The notes under the pieces: generated by a model | What the model saw: only the letters and a program-made list of their open reading frames with translations | What the model was told of the DNA's origin: nothing | Databases searched by the model: none | Program-made: the position numbers and the translations under genes | NCBI GenBank assembly: GCA_947424995.1 | Contig: CANDYO010000097.1 | Coordinates: forward strand, 1-7,404 | DNA: 7,404 nt | DNA from: Rickettsiales bacterium | GTDB taxonomy: Bacteria; Pseudomonadota; Alphaproteobacteria; Rickettsiales; CANDYO01 | Reading direction: 5' to 3' | Part shown: positions 6,029-7,404 of the stretch, one piece after another | How positions within the stretch are numbered: the first letter of the stretch is position 1 | Layout: every line of letters begins with the position of its first letter

Positions 6029-6574
6029 ATGAAACGTTTTATATCAACTATAATAGGATGCTTAATTTTTATGTCATCATTTACAACTAACGCACAAGAC
6101 TTAGAAAACACCTTATACTTAGAATTAAAAGATGGACGAGTAGTCATCGAAATGCGTCCAGATCTCGCTCCTATCCATGTTGCTAGAATAAAAGAACTGG
6201 TCAAAGAAAAATTTTATGATGGTCTAAAATTCCACCGAGTTATTGATGGGTTTATGGTGCAGACTGGTGATCCACAAGGCAATGGTACTGGTGGTTCTGG
6301 CAAAAAATCACCTTCTGAATTTTCTAAACAGCCTCACATCCGTGGTACAGTATCAATGGCTAGAGCTAATGATGTTAACTCGGGCGATAGTCAGTTCTTT
6401 ATCTGCTTAGAAGCCGCTCCTTTCCTTGATAATCAATATACAGTTTGGGGTCAAGTAACGAAAGGCATGGAATATGTCGATAAAATTAAAAAAGGCAACC
6501 CAAGTGATAACGGCAGTGTTAATAATCCTGATGTAATTATCAGCTTAAGAGTGGCCACAGACGTAGATAATTAG
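6029..6574 (+). CDS. Periplasmic peptidyl-prolyl cis-trans isomerase, cyclophilin type
   Basis: A 181-residue cyclophilin that speeds cis-trans isomerisation of Xaa-Pro bonds during folding of exported proteins. Residues 1-22 form a signal peptide (MKR, hydrophobic core, cut after TNA), placing it in the periplasm. The catalytic stretch FHRVIDGFMVQTGD is at residues 68-81, with R70, F75, M76 and Q78 matching R55, F60, M61 and Q63 of human CypA. GTVSMAR and SQFFICLEAAPFLDNQ complete the active-site groove. The CypA tryptophan that aids cyclosporin binding (W121) is Phe here, as in many bacterial cyclophilins, so weak cyclosporin binding is expected. The ATG at 6029 is chosen because ACAGGG (about 6017-6022) lies 6 bases upstream and it yields a proper signal peptide; the frame stays open to a TTG at 5966. 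queA begins 6 bases after the stop. Confidence 0.93.
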   Translation: MKRFISTIIGCLIFMSSFTTNAQDLENTLYLELKDGRVVIEMRPDLAPIHVARIKELVKEKFYDGLKFHRVIDGFMVQTGDPQGNGTGGSGKKSPSEFSKQPHIRGTVSMARANDVNSGDSQFFICLEAAPFLDNQYTVWGQVTKGMEYVDKIKKGNPSDNGSVNNPDVIISLRVATDVDN

Positions 6575-6580
6575 ACATAA

Positions 6581-7404
6581 ATGCTATTACAAGAATTTAA
6601 TTTTCAACTACCTCAAGAATTAATTGCTCAAGAACCAATATTTCCAAGACATTCTTCTAAAATGTTGGTTCTTGATCAAGAAGAATCATTAATTGATTGC
6701 TTAACTTCACAACTAGATGAATTTATTGAACCAGATAGTTTAATAGTTTTCAATAACAGCAAAGTTATCCCCGCTAAATTTAAAATTGGCCGCCTTGAAT
6801 TTAACCTTCACCAAAATTTAGGTAGTGGAATCTGGAAAGCTTTTGCTAAAGGAGCTCGCAAAGTAAATATTGGTGACCGGTTAAATATCGCTGGTGATTG
6901 TTACGTGCAAGTTTTAAACAAAGAAGGTGGCGAAATAACCATTCAATTTTACTATAATTTAGGCAGCGATCTAGATGCTATCTATCAATATGGTCAAATG
7001 CCTCTACCGCAATATATTAAACGACAAGACAAACTAGACTCAGATGCTAAAGATTATCAAACCATTTTTGCAAAAGAAGATGGTTCAGTAGCAGCCCCCA
7101 CAGCAGGACTTCATTTCACTGAAGAATTATTACAAAAATTAAAAGCCAAAAACATTGATTATTGCTTCGTAACTTTACATGTCGGAGCTGGAACTTTTTT
7201 GCCAGTCAAGGTAGAAAACATTGAAGACCACGTAATGCATTATGAAACTGGCTTTATTAGCAAAGAAGTTAAAGAGCTAATAAATGATAGTAAAAGAAAA
7301 GGTAAAAAAATTGTTGCTGTTGGCACTACCTCTTTAAGATTACTAGAATCTAGTTCTAATGATGCTGGTTTTATTGAACATGAACAAGTTAATACTAATC
7401 TTTT
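6581..7404 (+). CDS. queA: S-adenosylmethionine:tRNA ribosyltransferase-isomerase QueA (3' end outside the window)
   Basis: QueA moves the ribosyl part of S-adenosylmethionine onto 7-aminomethyl-7-deazaguanine in the wobble position of Asp, Asn, His and Tyr tRNAs, giving epoxyqueuosine in the cytoplasm. The frame runs from ATG 6581 to the edge: 274 codons of a family usually near 340-360 residues. Hallmarks in order are FQLPQELIAQEP near the start, LIVFNNSKVIPAKF, GQMPLPQYIKR, YQTIFAKEDGSVAAPTAG followed by LHFT, TLHVGAGTFLPVK, DHVMHYE and VGTTSLRLLES, all intact. The start lies 6 bases after the cyclophilin stop with no clear ribosome site, so translational coupling is likely. Cyclophilin-queA, often followed by tgt, is a common alphaproteobacterial order, and tgt may lie just past the edge. 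Confidence 0.96.
   Translation, partial: MLLQEFNFQLPQELIAQEPIFPRHSSKMLVLDQEESLIDCLTSQLDEFIEPDSLIVFNNSKVIPAKFKIGRLEFNLHQNLGSGIWKAFAKGARKVNIGDRLNIAGDCYVQVLNKEGGEITIQFYYNLGSDLDAIYQYGQMPLPQYIKRQDKLDSDAKDYQTIFAKEDGSVAAPTAGLHFTEELLQKLKAKNIDYCFVTLHVGAGTFLPVKVENIEDHVMHYETGFISKEVKELINDSKRKGKKIVAVGTTSLRLLESSSNDAGFIEHEQVNTNL

Noticed and set aside
6050..6064. Lipobox-like IIGC in the cyclophilin leader (possible lipoprotein)
   Set aside because: The Cys is only residue 11, too early for a lipoprotein signal, and the hydrophobic core continues past it to a better signal peptidase I site after TNA.
5941..6204. 87-residue antisense frame across the cyclophilin start
   Set aside because: It overlaps the promoter and signal peptide of a well-supported gene and shows no family likeness.

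Overview
The window is an AT-rich stretch of bacterial chromosome, most likely from a Rickettsiales (Rickettsiaceae-like) alphaproteobacterium, an obligate intracellular or host-associated lineage. Four things point there: an alphaproteobacterial-type AddA helicase end, a small outer-membrane barrel of the Rickettsia Adr1/Adr2 type, the alphaproteobacterial order cyclophilin-queA, and GC-richer palindromic elements sitting in otherwise AT-rich spacers, as is common in Rickettsia and relatives. This assignment is inference from protein likeness and layout; no database was searched. All supported genes lie on the + strand.

Layout. 1-1380: 3' part of addA, open at the left edge, ending right after the last helicase motif without the usual C-terminal nuclease domain. 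1381-1491: spacer with a good sigma70-like promoter whose -35/spacer carries a perfect 12-bp palindrome. 1492-2205: Adr/opacity-type outer-membrane beta-barrel with signal peptide. 2245-4503: an unrecognised 752-residue, alanine-rich, modular repeat protein with a six-cysteine tail, probably co-transcribed with the barrel gene and closed by a strong intrinsic terminator (4526-4566). 4567-4832: non-coding, holding a roughly 130-bp palindromic repeat. 4833-5795: membrane-anchored GT-A-type glycosyltransferase. 5796-5965: non-coding, holding a second, 115-bp multi-hairpin palindromic element. 5966-5994: promoter for a two-or-more-gene operon. 6029-6574: periplasmic cyclophilin. 6581-7404: queA, open at the right edge.

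Working together. The barrel and the repeat protein form a likely two-gene envelope/host-interaction unit bounded by its own promoter and terminator. The glycosyltransferase stands alone between two palindromic elements and could modify surface glycans or proteins. The cyclophilin and queA (queuosine tRNA modification) are housekeeping genes sharing a promoter. The most novel item is the 752-residue protein: four different repeat families in series, strong DNA-level internal duplication, and a cysteine-rich end that suggests an extracytoplasmic fate despite no visible signal peptide.
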